Of a stretch of DNA of 64,000 nt, positions 37,701-47,918 are shown piece after piece. The DNA lies in NCBI GenBank assembly GCA_916613615.1, contig OU744730.1, forward strand, positions 31,964,815-32,028,814, read 5' to 3'. Both the position numbers and the translations under genes were made by a program. Position 1 is the first letter of the stretch; each line of letters starts with the position of its first letter. The notes below the pieces were generated by a model that made no database searches, had not been told where the DNA came from, and saw nothing but the letters and a program-made list of their open reading frames with translations. This DNA comes from Steromphala cineraria. Lineage: Eukaryota > Mollusca > Gastropoda > Trochida > Trochidae.

Positions 37701-38477
37701 ACAAATACTCTGATTTTTGGGCAAAATTAGAAGTTTAAGAGTCAATTACCATATATGTATAAGAATACAGAGAATGTATCATGATGCATGTATCATCAGG
37801 TTAAGTGTCACATTTCACGAGTATTATGATATATTGTCACACCTCTAGTTTCTAAATATGTACTCACACATTCATCGGGTCGGTTATGAGGAAAAACACA
37901 ATTGGATGAATAATCTATATATATACCCTGGTAAATTGCTATTCTTTTGAATAAAATATCTAAATTCTTGTTGTTCCATGCATACCACAATAATTGCCTT
38001 TCAAGTATATTTATAAATTTAGATTTTAGAAATTCTGTAGCTGAAAAAAATTTAAAGTGTCAGTTCACTAATCTTGATCATTCTTACAATTTTAAAGGTA
38101 ATGAACTCTTTAGCTTTTGACTAATAATTCAATTGCTAATGTGCATTTGTAATAATTTGTCTATGGTGAAGTTATTTTTGAATTTCCAACTGCACTTTTT
38201 CAGTTCATACAATGAGTCATTCGGGTGGTCTGTATACTCAACCAAAAATGCCCCAAAATTAAAAACATCATTAATCATAATTAAATATGAACTGTAGAAT
38301 ATATCAACATTGAAAATCAGTGTGGTTCTATGAATATTTTGTCGATTATACAACAATTGTTTTTTATATTTCAAGAAAATTGCAAAATAATTCTGATATT
38401 TCTATTTTCAGGATTTCGAACGTGATGACGACACAATGTTACAAGAGGCACTGAAAGCCTCAATGCAAAACTATTGA
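31718..38477 (+). CDS. RNF114: RNF114-type RING E3 ubiquitin ligase
   Basis: Six coding exons: 31718-31815, 33595-33751, 35956-36059, 36288-36402, 37315-37422 and 38412-38477, all with GT-AG borders (mostly GTGAGT/GTGAGC/GTATGT donors, TTCCAG/TTTCAG acceptors). Phases close to 215 aa. Domains: C3HC4 RING (C13, C16, C28, H32, C35, C38, C50, C53), a C2HC finger (C79, C82, H94, C98), two C2H2 fingers (C130/C133/H146/H151 and C160/C163/H181/H186), and an acidic C-terminal ubiquitin-interacting motif (LQEALKASM, 204-212). This order is that of the RNF114/RNF125/RNF138/RNF166 family, which transfers ubiquitin from E2 enzymes and acts in innate immune, cell-cycle and DNA-repair signalling in vertebrates. 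Which of these paralogues is the closest cannot be settled by eye; RNF114 is the best guess. In the RING, three residues separate C28 and H32, where the vertebrate proteins have one. Confidence 0.9.
32176..32632. mobile_element. Family E inverted-repeat element, short copy (RNF114 intron 1)
   Basis: Left end CCAGATCAAGTCATGAAATG with GAGCCTCTGTTC; right end GAATAGAGGCTTGATTAACA and AGTGATCTGCCTCTTTGGGG, so the ends are imperfect inverted copies. The right part also shares GATTGCGTCCAATCAGGCAT with 39990-40015, linking it to the long copy at 39749-42872. Confidence 0.5.
33111..33519. mobile_element. Family A MITE, copy 1 (uninterrupted, RNF114 intron 1)
   Basis: Ends are CAGTCTGATTAAAATCGA and the inverted GATTTTAATCAGACTG. 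The interior includes GGTAACTCCAGTGTACC and GGTTCGAACCCTGATAGAGA, shared with 46915-47710 and 50103-51924. This copy preserves the empty sites into which other elements inserted in copies 2 and 3. No target duplication is evident here. Confidence 0.7.
34561..34932. mobile_element. hAT-type MITE (RNF114 intron 2)
   Basis: Ends ATGAGGTGTAACGATACGG and CCGTATTGTTACACCTCTA are inverted copies. The flanks GTTGATGT (34553-34560) and GTTGATAT (34933-34940) match at 7 of 8 positions. Internal GATACG/CGTATC repeats resemble those in 30268-30668. Confidence 0.75.
34964..35835. mobile_element. Palindrome-headed repeat element, copy 2 (RNF114 intron 2)
   Basis: 34964-35030 and 35068-35134 are 67-base reverse complements with one mismatch, around an inner hairpin (TGAACCC with GGGTTCA). 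The outermost AAGAATTGA / TCAATTCTT equals that of the element at 7217. About 660 bases downstream, GTTCACACAAGTATGAACAC (35800-35820) again echoes the inner hairpin and arm (GTTCACATGAAAGTTTGAAT). The right border is inferred. Confidence 0.5.
36668..36772. repeat. Short MITE-like inverted repeat (RNF114 intron 4)
   Basis: AGATAAACATACTGTGTTTG at 36668-36687 and its exact complement CAAACACAGTATGTTTATCT at 36753-36772 border a 65-base centre. Confidence 0.65.
37491..37847. mobile_element. hAT-type MITE, diverged (RNF114 intron 5)
   Basis: Ends TAGGGGTGTGAGGATATATG and ATATTGTCACACCTCTA are inverted copies with changes and resemble the TAGAGGTGTAAC ends at 34561-34932. The interior repeats GATAC/GTATC and TGATAT. 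Flanking target duplication is doubtful. Confidence 0.6.
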
Positions 38478-38559
38478 CGACTTGTGAACTTAGATCAACA
38501 GAGTTCCAATTATGAATATATTTCTGTACAGACAGTGTGTGAGATGTGAGATGAGGAAA

Positions 38560-38565
38560 AATAAA
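38560..38565 (+). terminator. RNF114-like gene polyadenylation signal
   Basis: AATAAA lies 83 bases after the stop codon at 38475-38477. Confidence 0.65.
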
Positions 38566-38600
38566 TGGTAACCCAGGAATACTTTGTTATTACCCAGCTC

Positions 38601-39226
38601 ATCTTCCTACGCAAAGCCTAAATAGCCAGTTTTCCAACTGTCAGTTTTATACCTTGCTGCAGACCCTTTACTTTTTTGTGCGGCTATTGTGCCCCTACAG
38701 GCAAGAGAGCAAGCACAGAAAATTCCATCCTGCTACATCAGCTTATATGTCTCCGCATTATACTACAACCTATCCCCAGATATCCTTCTACGGTGTTCTC
38801 CCGTGTCGCTATATATATCAAGCCAATCAATTGATGCCCTTTCAGCGATAGCAGCAAACTGGTTACTGGGTTTTGTTCTGTGTGCTCACCGCATGCTATT
38901 AGATAATAAACATGATGTCTCGCTGCAGGCTCCCGCTAAGCTCCAAACTGCGTTCTCTTAGATTTCCACGAGCAACATCACTAGACAACAGTGTATTGAG
39001 TTCGAAATAGGTCGACTGAAAACAGACAGGCTATAAATAGCGCTGAGTAACTTCCCATCAGCGATACAGCCGAATATGATAGAAGGATATCAGGGGATAG
39101 GTTGTAGCATTACAAGGAGACTCATACGCTGATGTAGCAGGATGAGAAAACTCAAGGGTCAACAGCAAGGCATAAAACTGACATTTTGGAAACTGGTGTT
39201 ATAGGCTTTGCGTAGAAAGATGTACC
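38601..39226. mobile_element. Family D long-inverted-repeat element, copy 1
   Basis: The outer 65-70 bases on each side are inverted copies (CTACGCAAAGCCTA and TGTCAGTTTTATACCTTGCTG at the left; complements at 39155-39222). Second-level inverted blocks continue inward (GCTACATCAGC, ATATCCTTCTA, CAACCTATCCCC). The interior contains AGGCTCCCGCTAAGCTCCAA and TTCTCTTAGATTT, shared with 53569-54290. Open frames at 38654-38961 are element sequence. Confidence 0.65.
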
Positions 39227-40039
39227 CAGCTAAGTTTGTATACAATAACCAAACCCATTTATCCAAACCATTACAGTCAGCATTTCAATGTTTTTTATTT
39301 ACCATAAATCTTAGTTTCTGCACTTTTTCAACCTGAAATAATGTAAAAATATTTTAAAAGTCAATATCATAAAAATAAGTTAAAAGGAACAGGCTGTACT
39401 TAGAAGTTTTTGGGTCTTCCAAAGTGACCTGTGACTGCAGCCAATCAGCATAGAGGTTAGACATTTTCAATTATCTAAGCACGCCTGCAATCGGTCAATT
39501 TCTTGAAGATGAAAGGTCACTTGATAAACTGCTATGGACTCAGAAATATTTAGTTTGAAATGATTTTAATGAGATTGAACATGAAGAGATGTGTATCTAT
39601 GGTCATCAGTAAGCTTTTATCATTGTTTCTGTTATGCAGTTTTATGCTTCTTATAATTGATTAGCAGAAAGGAAGTGTACATTATGTACAGTTTTAACAA
39701 AAAGCTATCAATTGCACCGTTAGTAAAACTAATAACCCCTTGATCATCCAATTTGCCATTCTCTCCCCACAGAGGCAGATCAAGTCATGTTGATTTAGCC
39801 TCTGTTCTATTACGCCAACATCCGTTGCTTCCGGCAGTTTCCCTTGGCGGAAAAAACTTTAATCTCAATTCATTTGAATTTCTTTATCAAATTGCAAGGC
39901 TTCTCACATGGAAAGGGTGGTTCACATCACAATGCCTTTGCCTTGTTTCAGTAGCCGAAATGATGATTTAAGAACAGCGTCACTGATTATTTTGTTTGCC
40001 TCCAATCAGGCATCTCCCATTCTATCCCACAAACTCGTC

Positions 40040-40184
40040 TTAAAGGGGAACTAGTACTTTGAGGCTTTCACACCTAATTGACCAACAGTTACGTAATGCC
40101 ATAGCCGAGGAAAGAGGTCACGTGACACGGACTAGGCGCCGGCCAAACGAGGTGCGGTCATTGTGACGGGGGAATTCCCCTTTA
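40040..40184. mobile_element. TTAA-flanked MITE-like insert
   Basis: Begins TTAAAGGGGAACTAGTAC and ends GGGGGAATTCCCCTTTA; the ends are inverted copies and begin with TTAA or TTTA. TTAA borders are the hallmark of piggyBac-type insertion. The interior is GC-richer (GGCGCCGGCC) than the surroundings. Confidence 0.5.
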
Positions 40185-41844
40185 GGACATGCGGTCGTGG
40201 ATTGGCTGAATCATTATCTTGTTCCTATCGAGCAATGAGCTGTTTTGTCTTAGAGAAATGTTTTCGAATCTAAAATGACCCAGCGGAATAGAATTGAACA
40301 ATCATTATGTTTTATCAGATGAAACAAAATTAACACTCATTGTCGTGTAGCTTCAGTTTTTAAAATTCTGTATAGTATAGTTTTGTAACCAAAATGTTTT
40401 ATACAATCTTCATTTATGCTTAAGTAACATCACAACAGTACAGTATTGAATAAGTTGGTTTAAACATATATATGCATGTTAAGGTGATCGGAAAAAAAGT
40501 AACAGGAAAAGAAGTAATGTTAATCATACATAAAATAGGATACGCAAACAACCAATAGGCTTATTCAAATGCGTGTCCTTCAGAAATTTGCGGATAATAA
40601 CATCATATCGATGAACACAATCCGTACATAGGTAACAATTTAAAAAATAGTTTTTAAAGAGATCACTCATTTTAGAATAATAATCCGTCTTGAATAACTT
40701 CAACAAAATATACTTGTTTTGAACTGGCAGAATCCTCTTCTTACATGTGAGTGCACCCGTTCAATTGTGTAGTTTTTTAAGATAGCAGAATAAATAGCTA
40801 TTATCCTACGGCAATGTTCTAATGTTCTGGCTGCAGCCTCAGATAAAAAAATAAATCAAAGTTAAGTCAAGAGAGTATATTACTCTTGTTGATAAATTGG
40901 TGTAATAGTTAAATGTTACTGTTTTCCAAGATAGTCAGATAGATAGTTGCCGAATAAAATCATCCTTATGTCAAATCAAACTTCAATACTAGGCATACCC
41001 AGCAACATCTGCAAACTTATTACGTACCAAAAATTAAAACATTCACTCATATATCTTCGTGAGTTTATCATGAGGTAATGGACAAATTTTTGGAGTTCAA
41101 TATCACATGCCAAGTCGATGAAAAATGTCCGTTGAGGATAAAAGGTTGATTATAAGATTATAGGTAAAAAAGTACCAGAAAAAAAGTCCTTTAACGTAAA
41201 AACAGGTTACATTGATCTTGACATCAAAGTTTTTGTAAAGAATGCATCCTTGAGTATTAATAATTGAAAACTATGTTTGTTTTAACTGAGAAAGTAATCT
41301 TTGCAATTGATATTGTAAAGAAAGTATGAAGTGTTTATGTATAATGACTTTAAATACATGGATTAAATTATTAAATTTAACCAAGAAGGATGTTACGATA
41401 ACTAATTAAGGATTAAAATTGAGAGCTTATAATTGTATTAAAGAACTCAACGACTTGAATGTGTGTTAGCTGACTGGATCAAAGCAGTTCTGCATTGTCA
41501 TGTGAGTTTAGCTGAGTTAATCAAAGAAGGCTACTCTATCAGGAGATGCGAGAACTAACAATGTTTCAAATAGATCAAATATTTATCATCTTTCTATCAT
41601 AAACAGTAATGTCTCCTCGGATTTCAGGCAGTGAAATAAACAGGATTATTTTTACTTGTTTAATTGTGAAGATAATAAAATACATCGCTGATATTTGTAA
41701 TCACTGTACACACCCAATACATAGATAAAATATACATCTCGTTAGTACCACCTTATCTATCTTTGTAATTTTCTTTTATGACGACCGGACACCTGTCATT
41801 TTATACGTTGTGTATCTATAGCAATGAAAGTGCGAAATGTCTAG

Positions 41845-42065
41845 TCGTATGACGTAAACAGTGACATAACTGTCCGGGCACTAACTAACTTGTCATCACA
41901 ATAGGCGACAGATTGTCTGGCCTAGTGACCAACGAATTTGTACATAACAGTGACCGCCGACTGTCTTAGTATCTTACTGCAGACCGAATGTCTAGACTAG
42001 TGACTAACGTATTCGTACATGGCAGTGACCGCCAATTGTCCTGGCACCTTTCTGCAGACAAAATG
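41845..42065 (+). repeat. Three-copy degenerate tandem repeat, about 75-bp unit
   Basis: Units carry ATGTCTAG..TAGTGAC, AACGNATT.GTACAT, CAGTGACCGCC and CTGTCTTAG/TTGTCCTGG followed by CTGCAGAC. The last two copies are clear; the first is much diverged. The open frame 41988-42224 starts inside it and is not supported as a gene. Confidence 0.5.
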
Positions 42066-42265
42066 TTAACCAATGATATTGAAGAATATAATCCGACCAA
42101 TGAAAAGAAGAAAAAGAATGTAAATTTATTTCATAGGACTCCCCTTCATCACTATATGTTAAACCTTGATGGAGCATGTATGATGTTAACAAATGCAGCG
42201 GATTTTATACATGGATACTTCTAGACGGTATGTTTTTTTTCTTGTTCATACGAGTTAAGGAAATA

Positions 42266-42283
42266 CCCCCCCCCCCCCCCCCC
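42266..42283. repeat. Homopolymer C tract (18 C)
   Basis: Eighteen consecutive C residues in an AT-rich context. The length is likely variable and prone to sequencing error. Confidence 0.9.
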
Positions 42284-43684
42284 TCATTTAATATTTCGTA
42301 CAAATATATGATAAGATAAAAGAGAAGCAACCATACCTGTAGGTTTATTCGTAGAGGAAACGGGTTCGTAGATGGGATTTTTACAGGTTCGTAATGAAAA
42401 ACAGTTTCGTATAGAGTGACAAATTGTGAAATAAGTTCATAAAAGCAATAAATTATCATTGTAAATGAAAGTATACATATTCAAAGGAGAATAATTGTAC
42501 ATCAAATGTATTACTACGATCGATGTAATGTCTTGTATAAATAAACTGAGTAGATACTTTGTAAATATTACATCAAAGTATATAATATATATTCACAATA
42601 TTAAATGAAAATTTGAAGACCTCTACGAAGCTTTTTTCCCTGAAAAAATCGGTCTCTACGAAACCGCTGGTTCCCCATACCATGCTAGACTAGGTTGCTG
42701 CGCAGTTAAAATAGCGCAGAGTAGGCAGCGCGCTGATCGAGATTTACGACCCTCTCGGGCCTCGATAATAAAACACTGGAAGTGAAAAATTGAAGTTGGA
42801 GACCCCCTTTAATATAACAGAGGCTAAATCAACATGACTTGATCTGCCTCTGTGGGGAGAGAATGCCAATTTGCATTCTGGGAAGCGTTTGTGCTTGCAG
42901 CTTTTGACTTCAACTATTTCAGAGAATACATATGGAACCAGGCAGAGGTAATGAATGATACTAAATATTTATGGTTGTGAAACAAAAACAGATTTACTGA
43001 AACTCATCTTCATTGTGAAAATATATTTTGAGCATACATGCCCCATTGGGTTACTCTTATAAAAAGTGATGTGATGAAGACAGTATTTATTTCAAAATGT
43101 CATGTTATTTCTCAATAGTTATGAAAATAATACCTTCCAAAGACTATCGTAAATCTTTAATGAGATGCCTTGGATTGAGGTCCCTACACCGAGCTTTCTG
43201 AAAATAATAAACGGCTGCCTTTATTGAACACTGGGTAGACTGATTATAAGTGAAAAATTGCTTCTTTGTTAATTGAATTTGGAGAACATGGAACATAAAA
43301 TATCTAAATTTTCACAAAAATAATAGAACCGTGTCTTAACGAAATAGACGCAAATTTTTAAGTGCAAAACAATGGGATTTTGCAAATGCCCTCTTGGTTA
43401 TGTATGTTGCAATTTTATGTGATTGCCACTTTGCCTATATGGAAATATAAATGACATAATTACATTATTTTTGCTGTCACTTATTGCCTTCAATATTGTA
43501 TTGTGATTGCCATGTAATGGTATGTTTGTGATATGAAAATGCTCTCCAGAAGAAAAAAGGTTAAAAAATCTGTGTACAGACTCACTAGCTAATATGGATT
43601 ATGATTCATACATGGGGACCCTGTGATCCCTTATATAATGGTGATATGAAGCCTGAAAAGCTACATAGCCAATGTTTATCAGTC

Positions 43685-44100
43685 CATGGTTCATACAGCC
43701 AAAACAGAATAAAATTCCAGTACTTTTCAAGGACATTTTACCACTTTTCAAGTACATATATTAGTAAAACTTTCGGTTTTGATGCCGCCATTTTCCAAAG
43801 TGCTGAATTGCAAAATTCCCAAATAAAATCAATCATGATGAGCGGAAATTACCGAATTCGTTGGAATGATTTGAAGCTCACACACTGGTTTCGTTTCATT
43901 TTATTCTCTATCAATTTGCGCAATTAGCAGAATGACGATACTTCTCTGTTTTCAATTGTGATCCATGTCATGGAGAATTCCAGTACATTTCCGCGAAATC
44001 CCAGTCCTTTTTCAGGACATTTAGTAAGCATTGTAAATTCAAGTACTTTTCCAGTAACAAAACAAAATTCAAGTACTTTCCAAGGCCCGTATGAACCATG
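43685..44100. mobile_element. Family C MITE, copy 1
   Basis: Ends CATGGTTCATAC and GTATGAACCATG are inverted. The interior has repeated CAAGTACTTTTC / CCAGTACTTTTC motifs (AGTACTTTTCCAGTA) near both ends. The second copy at 60178-60647 is about 80% similar by eye. The open frame 43601-43927 reads through it. Confidence 0.65.
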
Positions 44101-44772
44101 ATCACTTTGAACAAACTCATTGACCTTTTTTGGCTAAATACCTTGGTTATCTCTCATACATATTTATTAACTATCTTATAGTTCCTTATCTTTGTTTTCT
44201 TTTTTGTTCATACAATGTAAATGTAAATATGATGTTTTGAATCGTGATGGCAACTTCTTTGTTAACAAACAAAATTTGAAATACATTGAAATGTGTTTTT
44301 CTGTAATGAAATACATCTGTTTTTCATCATTTCATATCAAGAACCTAATAAATGTAAAAACAATGTGTTGTCTGTTTAAAAAAACAAACAAGTTGTCATC
44401 CAAAAATTCTTCTTGTATATATTCCCCTTCTAAATGAACTGCAAAGTATTTGTAACAAACAATGTGCAGTCTTTTGTTTTGTTTTTAGGTATATGATATT
44501 TGTTTATGCTTAAAAAGTTAGCTTTTCTTCAACAGAAGCCTTAGTTTATTTATTATACACATTTGTGTACATAGACATTGAAATAATCTGTATACTATGC
44601 GCTATATTTAATAAAGGTAAATAAATTCACTTTTGATTTACCTGTTCACAACATTCTGTTACCATTCTCCCCAACAGATAAAAGTGAATTTTGCACATTT
44701 AAACTGTTTTGCCCCAAAGCTTTAATTTGTACAGAGAGTCATTCTCGATAATCCATAGTTTACGTTCCGATG

Positions 44773-45820
44773 ATATCTCCACTAACCTCTGGAACCAAGC
44801 AGGGCTCAATGCAGTGTTTAAAATAGATTGAAATTAGTTGGTAATTTTCTTAGGAGAAAATAAAGGAAAATAAAGAAAAAATTTGAAAAGTTACCAGTCC
44901 TGGCAAAAACTTGCCAGTTCAAGGACCTTGAACTGGCTATATTTTAAACACTGCTCAATGCAATTCATAAATTACCTTCCCTTAGTTACACTACCGCCTT
45001 TCAGTAGCCAATCAGATAGGCCTTAAGTCAGAGTCAGAAATAGGAAAGAAATCAAAAAGGCAAATAAACGGTGAGTGAGTGAGTTGGGGTTTATTCAGGA
45101 TGAGAGAAGAGACGAAAAAAGGCTATAGAAAGCAGGTTTTAGAATGACACAAATTTGACCCCACCAGGAGCATAGGAGCTCCAACTGGCACAGCTCCCAG
45201 GGTCGGGGAAGCACACAAACCACCACGCCCCAATAACGTTTTTGAGTCAAGTGGGATGGCATATAATCAAGTCAGAAACATTCCAAATATACATGAAGGT
45301 GCTAACTCTACCTACCGGTTATTTATGCAAAACTTGTATTGTAAGTTCCTTACACAGTTTTTTTTCTCTCGGATCTGTATACTCTTTTACATTTGGATTT
45401 TTGGAATGTTGTTGACAGGACGATAAATCCTAACTAACTCGCTCTTTCATAATTAAAATCAATGGCCAAACGTTAAAAAATTTAAAGTCAGAGGTATTCT
45501 CTTGACAGAAAACTGGGAATGCTTAGTAACAAATGAATTTACCTCCACCTGCTGTAATAGACAAAAAAACATCTACCGGTAAAACAGATGCCTCAGTGTC
45601 TTTTCCTGAAAGATTTTCGATGCTAAACCAAGAACATACAGTCTCGAAATCTATCTCTTTGGATGGTGTTTCTGTTTATCGATGAAGCGTGGGGGTGTCA
45701 TGAAAGAAGCCATGCGATTGGCACGTTGCTGGAAGCAGGGCAGCGTTAATACCTCATTAAAGGGAGGTAATTTATGAATCGCATTGAGCCCTGCTTGGTT
45801 CCAGAGGTTAGTGGAGATAT
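44773..45820. mobile_element. Inverted-repeat element (about 1.05 kb) containing a nested 140-bp insertion
   Basis: The left arm ATATCTCCACTAACCTCTGG...AAGCAGGGCTCAATGC continues, after the insertion at 44813-44952, with AATTCATAAATTACCTTCCC. The right arm (45762-45820) is its uninterrupted reverse complement. The interior includes GTGAGTGAGTGAGTTGGGGT at 45071-45095, the signature end of a SINE-like repeat family. Confidence 0.6.
44813..44952. mobile_element. 140-bp MITE with 9-bp direct repeat flanks
   Basis: AGTGTTTAAAATAG and CTATATTTTAAACACT form the ends; GCTCAATGC precedes (44804-44812) and follows (44953-44961). The uninterrupted right arm of the host element at 45762-45820 shows the empty site. 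Confidence 0.75.
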
Positions 45821-46418
45821 TAAGGATCTATTGTTTATATGGCTGGGTCTGTTTGCTGACAATTTACTTTTCAATCGCAACAGAATAATGGTCAAGCATT
45901 ACTGTAATAAAGTTATAGATTAGCTAATTAGATAGAAAATGTTGATACCTTCTCATATTGGTCCTTTGAAGATTTCAAGTGTACCATTTTATGAAAATAG
46001 CATAGATGTACTCAGATTCCATGTTGTCTGTGGTTTCAGTCTATAGCCTTGTGTAGAGATACTTAAAATATGTGACAGTTCCACACGCCTTATCAGGAAC
46101 TAAAAGGATACACTGACTTTTTGTAGAGTATATTTATGTTAAAGAAACTATTCTCTGACAGCTTTCTAAATAGCCGTGAGTGCGGGTTTAAGACTGACCT
46201 AAAGGTCCAAACCACCGTCTCATCAGTGCACTGTTACCGCTTGATTTGAAATTTTTGGTCTGAGATGCTGAAATCTTGAATCTTTGCTTTTCTACATTAC
46301 AATCTTTAGATGTGCTTGTTCTAGATCAAGGAGGAAAGAGAACAATCAATCTTTAGCCTTACAGAGGTGCTTGTCCTGAAGAGTGATGGTACTAGAAATA
46401 GAGGATATCTTTTGTTTT

Positions 46419-46738
46419 GAGTGTGATATCACTTATCTCTCATCGAGTTAAGGGGTAGAGCCGTGAAAATTTACCCGTCACGAGTTTAATGTTTGGTAAC
46501 ATAACAGTAATAACATTTTCACTAGAAAAATTATTCATTTCTGTGGACGAAAATGTGGTAATTTATGTCGAAAAGGTCTTGATTCGAGAATTTTCTGGCG
46601 ACGTCATACCATTGTTGATCTTAACTTAGCGACGGCGATGACGTCGCGTTGATTGTAGAAGTGACGTCAAACCATTGTACACATTACGTCATCCCCTCTG
46701 TGATATTTTCACTGACTTGAAAAAGTGATATCACACTC
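46419..46738. repeat. Inverted-repeat element with GACGTC motifs
   Basis: GAGTGTGATATCACT (46419-46433) and AGTGATATCACACTC (46724-46738) are exact inverted ends. Inside are GACGTCATACCATTGTTGAT, GATGACGTCGCG and GTGACGTCAAACCATTGTAC, related to the 2580-2655 cluster. The open frame 46684-46938 overlaps its edge and is not supported. Confidence 0.55.
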
Positions 46739-46914
46739 AGTGGCGAGATCACTTTTCTAGAACTGAGAAAACTCAGTCTCTCACCGCCTAGCATATACCA
46801 GGTAATAAAGATTGTTACAAGATTGACAATCCACTTCAAAAACGCTCTGGGTGCCGTTTCACAAGGAAGTTGTAACAATGTAAGGTTAAGATCAATTGTA
46901 GCCAATTCAATTAA

Positions 46915-47710
46915 CACTGTCTGATTAAAACCCACCATGCTCCGAAGAATAAAATAGATAAATTATTGTTTTTATCGGGATATCCTCTCAGTTAGGGTCT
47001 GAATTCACCCACCTTTGTTTCTGACATAAGCTCATATAACCAAATCACAAGGACGGCAGCAAAAGTTTACGATATCATACTAGGGGCAGGTAACTCCAGT
47101 GTACCATTTGTTATACATGATCACTGCTAAACAGTATTTAAAGGCACCAATCGATCGCCTTTCATCTGCCATATTGAAATGTTAGCATTGCGAGAAAACA
47201 AATGTGCCAATTATGCTATAATTCATTAACAAAAAAAACTACTTGGTTGATAAAAGAGGAGCATATTTACAAATAATCCATAACAAAAAATATCAGTTAC
47301 GACAGCATTTTGTCGTAGTAATGCATTCCACAATCGTGGCTTCGATGATTGGCTTCATTTTACGATGTTTATATTTTTTTAGCAATACCCTTTATTCTTT
47401 GTCAAATTGTTTAATCTTAAACAACTGAAATGCTAACCTCACAAATATTCTTGAAATTAAGTGTGAAATTACCATGTTAAAATCATTTATGATTGTAAAT
47501 AGGAAAGTCCTCCTGAATTTTCGTTTCCAAAAAACAAACCCGCTTGAATGGTCCCTTTAAAGACGATGTGATTGAACAGGTTTTGACTGTTTTTTGTCTG
47601 CGCTAACTGATCAGAGCAACATGCAATTAGACAGGCTACATTTAGACAGTAAGGGAATCCTGGTTGGCTCAAAGATAGAACCCAGATAGAGACAATATTT
47701 TTACCACTTT
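46915..47710. mobile_element. Family A MITE, copy 2, split by a TTAA element
   Basis: Starts CTGTCTGATTAAAACCCA and follows copy 1 through GGTAACTCCAGTGTACC to the TTAA at 47138. After the insertion it resumes with AAGACGATGTGATTG and runs to GACAATATTTTTACC. The inverted right end is missing. Confidence 0.65.
47138..47560. mobile_element. TTAA-flanked (piggyBac-type) non-autonomous element
   Basis: Bounded by TTAA at 47138-47141 and 47557-47560, with inverted ends TTAAAGGCACC and GGTCCCTTTAA. Family A copy 1 has a single TTAA (33346-33349, context CTACTTAAAAACAAGAATGT) at the equivalent place, so the empty site is visible. A second, left-truncated copy lies at 61455-61699. Confidence 0.75.
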
Positions 47711-47876
47711 ACCGGTATTGCTTATATTCTGTATATTGATAAGATCTTATTAATGAAATAAGGGCACAGGGACCAATATTTCTATTGATAGTACAAGAAA
47801 CTTAGCAAGAAATTCACAGACATCTTGATTACATATTAACTTCAGACATTATTCAATCTTTTTCATGACTGACAAA

Positions 47877-47882
47877 TTTATT
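47877..47882 (-). terminator. RPUSD2 polyadenylation signal
   Basis: AATAAA on the - strand, about 37 bases after the stop codon, so the 3' untranslated region may be very short. Confidence 0.55.
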
Positions 47883-47918
47883 GCAGGAAAAAACATCATA
47901 TCCACTAAGTAAAATCCT

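Larger units (their letters stand above)
39749..42872. mobile_element. Family E long inverted-repeat element (about 3.1 kb)
   Basis: The left end (39749-39814) and right end (42815-42872) are inverted copies over nearly 60 bases, including CATTCTCTCCCCACAGAGGC and AGTCATGTTGATTTAGCCTC. Between them lie a TTAA-bounded insert (40040-40184), AT-rich sequence, a degenerate tandem repeat (41845-42065) and a C18 tract. No transposase frame was recognised, so it may instead be two family members in inverted orientation flanking other sequence. Confidence 0.5.
38566..47876. other. Intergenic region between convergent genes, filled with DNA elements
   Basis: The RNF114-like gene (+) and RPUSD2 (-) end towards each other across this 9.3-kb stretch. 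No coding exon could be supported. It holds family D (38601-39226), a 3.1-kb family E element (39749-42872) with a TTAA element inside, family C (43685-44100), a 1.05-kb inverted-repeat element with a nested insertion (44773-45820), a CRE-containing element (46419-46738) and family A copy 2 with a nested TTAA element. About 42900-43600 and 44100-44770 show nothing identifiable. Confidence 0.55.

Noticed and set aside
38654..38961. Overlapping open frames after the RNF114-like gene
   Set aside because: They fall inside the family D inverted-repeat element shared with 53569-54290.
43601..43927. 108-residue open frame
   Set aside because: It reads through the family C MITE, which recurs at 60178-60647.
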